In this document: positions 6,767-6,924 of the stretch, one piece after another
Layout: each line of letters begins with the position of its first letter
Position numbering within the stretch: the stretch's first letter is position 1
Assembly: GCA_900321265.1 (NCBI GenBank)
Contig: ONVJ01000037.1
Location: forward strand, 1-6,924
Source: an uncultured Eubacteriales bacterium
GTDB taxonomy: Bacteria > Bacillota > Clostridia > Oscillospirales > CAG-272
Reading direction: 5' to 3'
DNA: 6,924 nucleotides
The notes under the pieces: generated by a model
Told to the model about the DNA's origin: nothing
Seen by the model: the letters and a program-made list of their open reading frames with translations, nothing else
The model's database searches: none
Translations under genes and position numbers: made by a program

Positions 6767-6770
6767 CTCC
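6767..6770 (-). promoter_or_regulatory. Ribosome binding site deciding the GNAT TTG start
   Basis: On the - strand GGAG (in CCGGAGATA) is 9 bases before the TTG at 6757-6755. No ATG or GTG in the same frame sits at a usable distance, so this site decides the unusual start. Confidence 0.7.
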
Positions 6771-6820
6771 GGAGCAGTCTGATTTATAATACTGATAAAA
6801 CTGAGAGATTTTTTAATTTG

Positions 6821-6835
6821 ATGTTCTTAGAACAT
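6821..6835. promoter_or_regulatory. Perfect 15-base palindrome, probable repressor operator
   Basis: ATGTTCT-T-AGAACAT is a perfect inverted repeat with 7-base arms and one central base. It lies 3 bases downstream of the -10 box of the GNAT promoter and so covers the predicted transcription start (about 6832). This is a classical repressor position. The arms run GTTC...GAAC, the reverse of the Bacillus LexA box (GAAC-N4-GTTC), so LexA is not indicated. The cognate regulator is not in the window. Confidence 0.6.
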
Positions 6836-6838
6836 ATA

Positions 6839-6867
6839 ATTATATCATAATTCAATGAAGATGTAAA
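6839..6867 (-). promoter_or_regulatory. Sigma-A type promoter for the GNAT gene
   Basis: Reading the - strand: TTTACA (6862-6867), a 17-base spacer, then TATAAT (6839-6844) preceded by TGA, giving an extended -10 (TGnTATAAT). Only one base differs from the two consensus hexamers. The predicted start is near 6832, leaving an untranslated leader of about 75 bases before the TTG at 6757. It sits in an AT-rich patch that stands out from the GC-rich surroundings. Confidence 0.85.
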
Positions 6868-6914
6868 GGATTTTCGTGCCTTGGACCTGCTTGGGAGGCG
6901 GCAGAGGAGGCGGT

Positions 6915-6924
6915 ATGACAGTCA
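6915..6924 (+). CDS. Possible start of a divergent gene, cut by window end
   Basis: ATG-ACA-GTC (M-T-V) follows AGAGGAGG (6903-6910) with only a 4-base gap, which is short but usable. The frame upstream is open only to the TAA at 6864-6866. Three codons give no hint of product. The call rests on the ribosome binding site and on the layout, divergent from the GNAT gene. Confidence 0.35.

Larger units (their letters stand above)
6758..6914. other. AT-rich intergenic region upstream of the GNAT gene
   Basis: It holds the GNAT leader, the palindrome and the - strand promoter. A TATAAT also occurs on the + strand at 6835-6840, but the hexamers 16-18 bases upstream are weak -35 matches, so a divergent promoter is only possible. 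At the right end GGAGGCGG occurs twice (6894-6901 and 6906-6913), 12 bases apart. Nothing resembles a known riboswitch or small RNA. Confidence 0.6.

Noticed and set aside
6821..6835. LexA (SOS) box interpretation of the palindrome
   Set aside because: The Bacillus-type box has GAAC-N4-GTTC, whereas here the arms are in the opposite order with a 3-base gap (GTTC-N3-GAAC).

Overview
The window reads as chromosomal DNA from a GC-rich member of the Clostridia/Firmicutes, perhaps an uncultured gut lineage. This is inferred from the clostridial look of the NifS, NifU and Rrf2 proteins, strong AGGAGG-type ribosome binding sites, and a Bacillus-like TTTACA/TATAAT promoter. Coding density is high. 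The longest stretch without a gene is the AT-rich 167 bases at the right end. I see no RNA gene, insertion sequence, CRISPR array, phage gene or attachment site.

Left block, + strand (1-3299): one apparent operon of four genes. It begins with a cysteine desulfurase (NifS type, lacking only its first residues), followed by an IscU/NifU-type Fe-S scaffold, an Rrf2-family regulator with an IscR-like cysteine trio, and an M20 metallopeptidase. The regulator stop and peptidase start overlap as ATGA. NifS takes sulfur from cysteine and NifU assembles Fe-S clusters. The Rrf2 protein probably senses cluster or cysteine status. The peptidase may be co-expressed to release amino acids, but its substrate is unknown. 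A strong hairpin terminator at 3313-3351 separates this block from the convergent genes and can probably serve both strands.

Right block, - strand (6757 down to 3363): a double-GNAT-like protein with a TTG start, a zinc-dependent medium-chain dehydrogenase resembling L-sorbose-1-phosphate reductase, and a PfkB-type sugar-phosphate kinase of the 1-phosphofructokinase/tagatose-6-phosphate kinase branch. The last two are 4 bases apart and probably translationally coupled, forming a small sugar-phosphate or polyol-phosphate cassette with no transporter in view. The GNAT gene has the best promoter in the window (consensus-like, extended -10), and a perfect 15-base palindrome covers its predicted start point, so it is probably repressible. 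A + strand gene may begin in the last ten bases.

Nothing here is clearly a new system. The most useful leads are the palindromic operator, the regulator's position at the 3' side of the Fe-S genes coupled to a peptidase, the Cys in its DNA-binding wing, and the unassigned substrates of the dehydrogenase/kinase pair.
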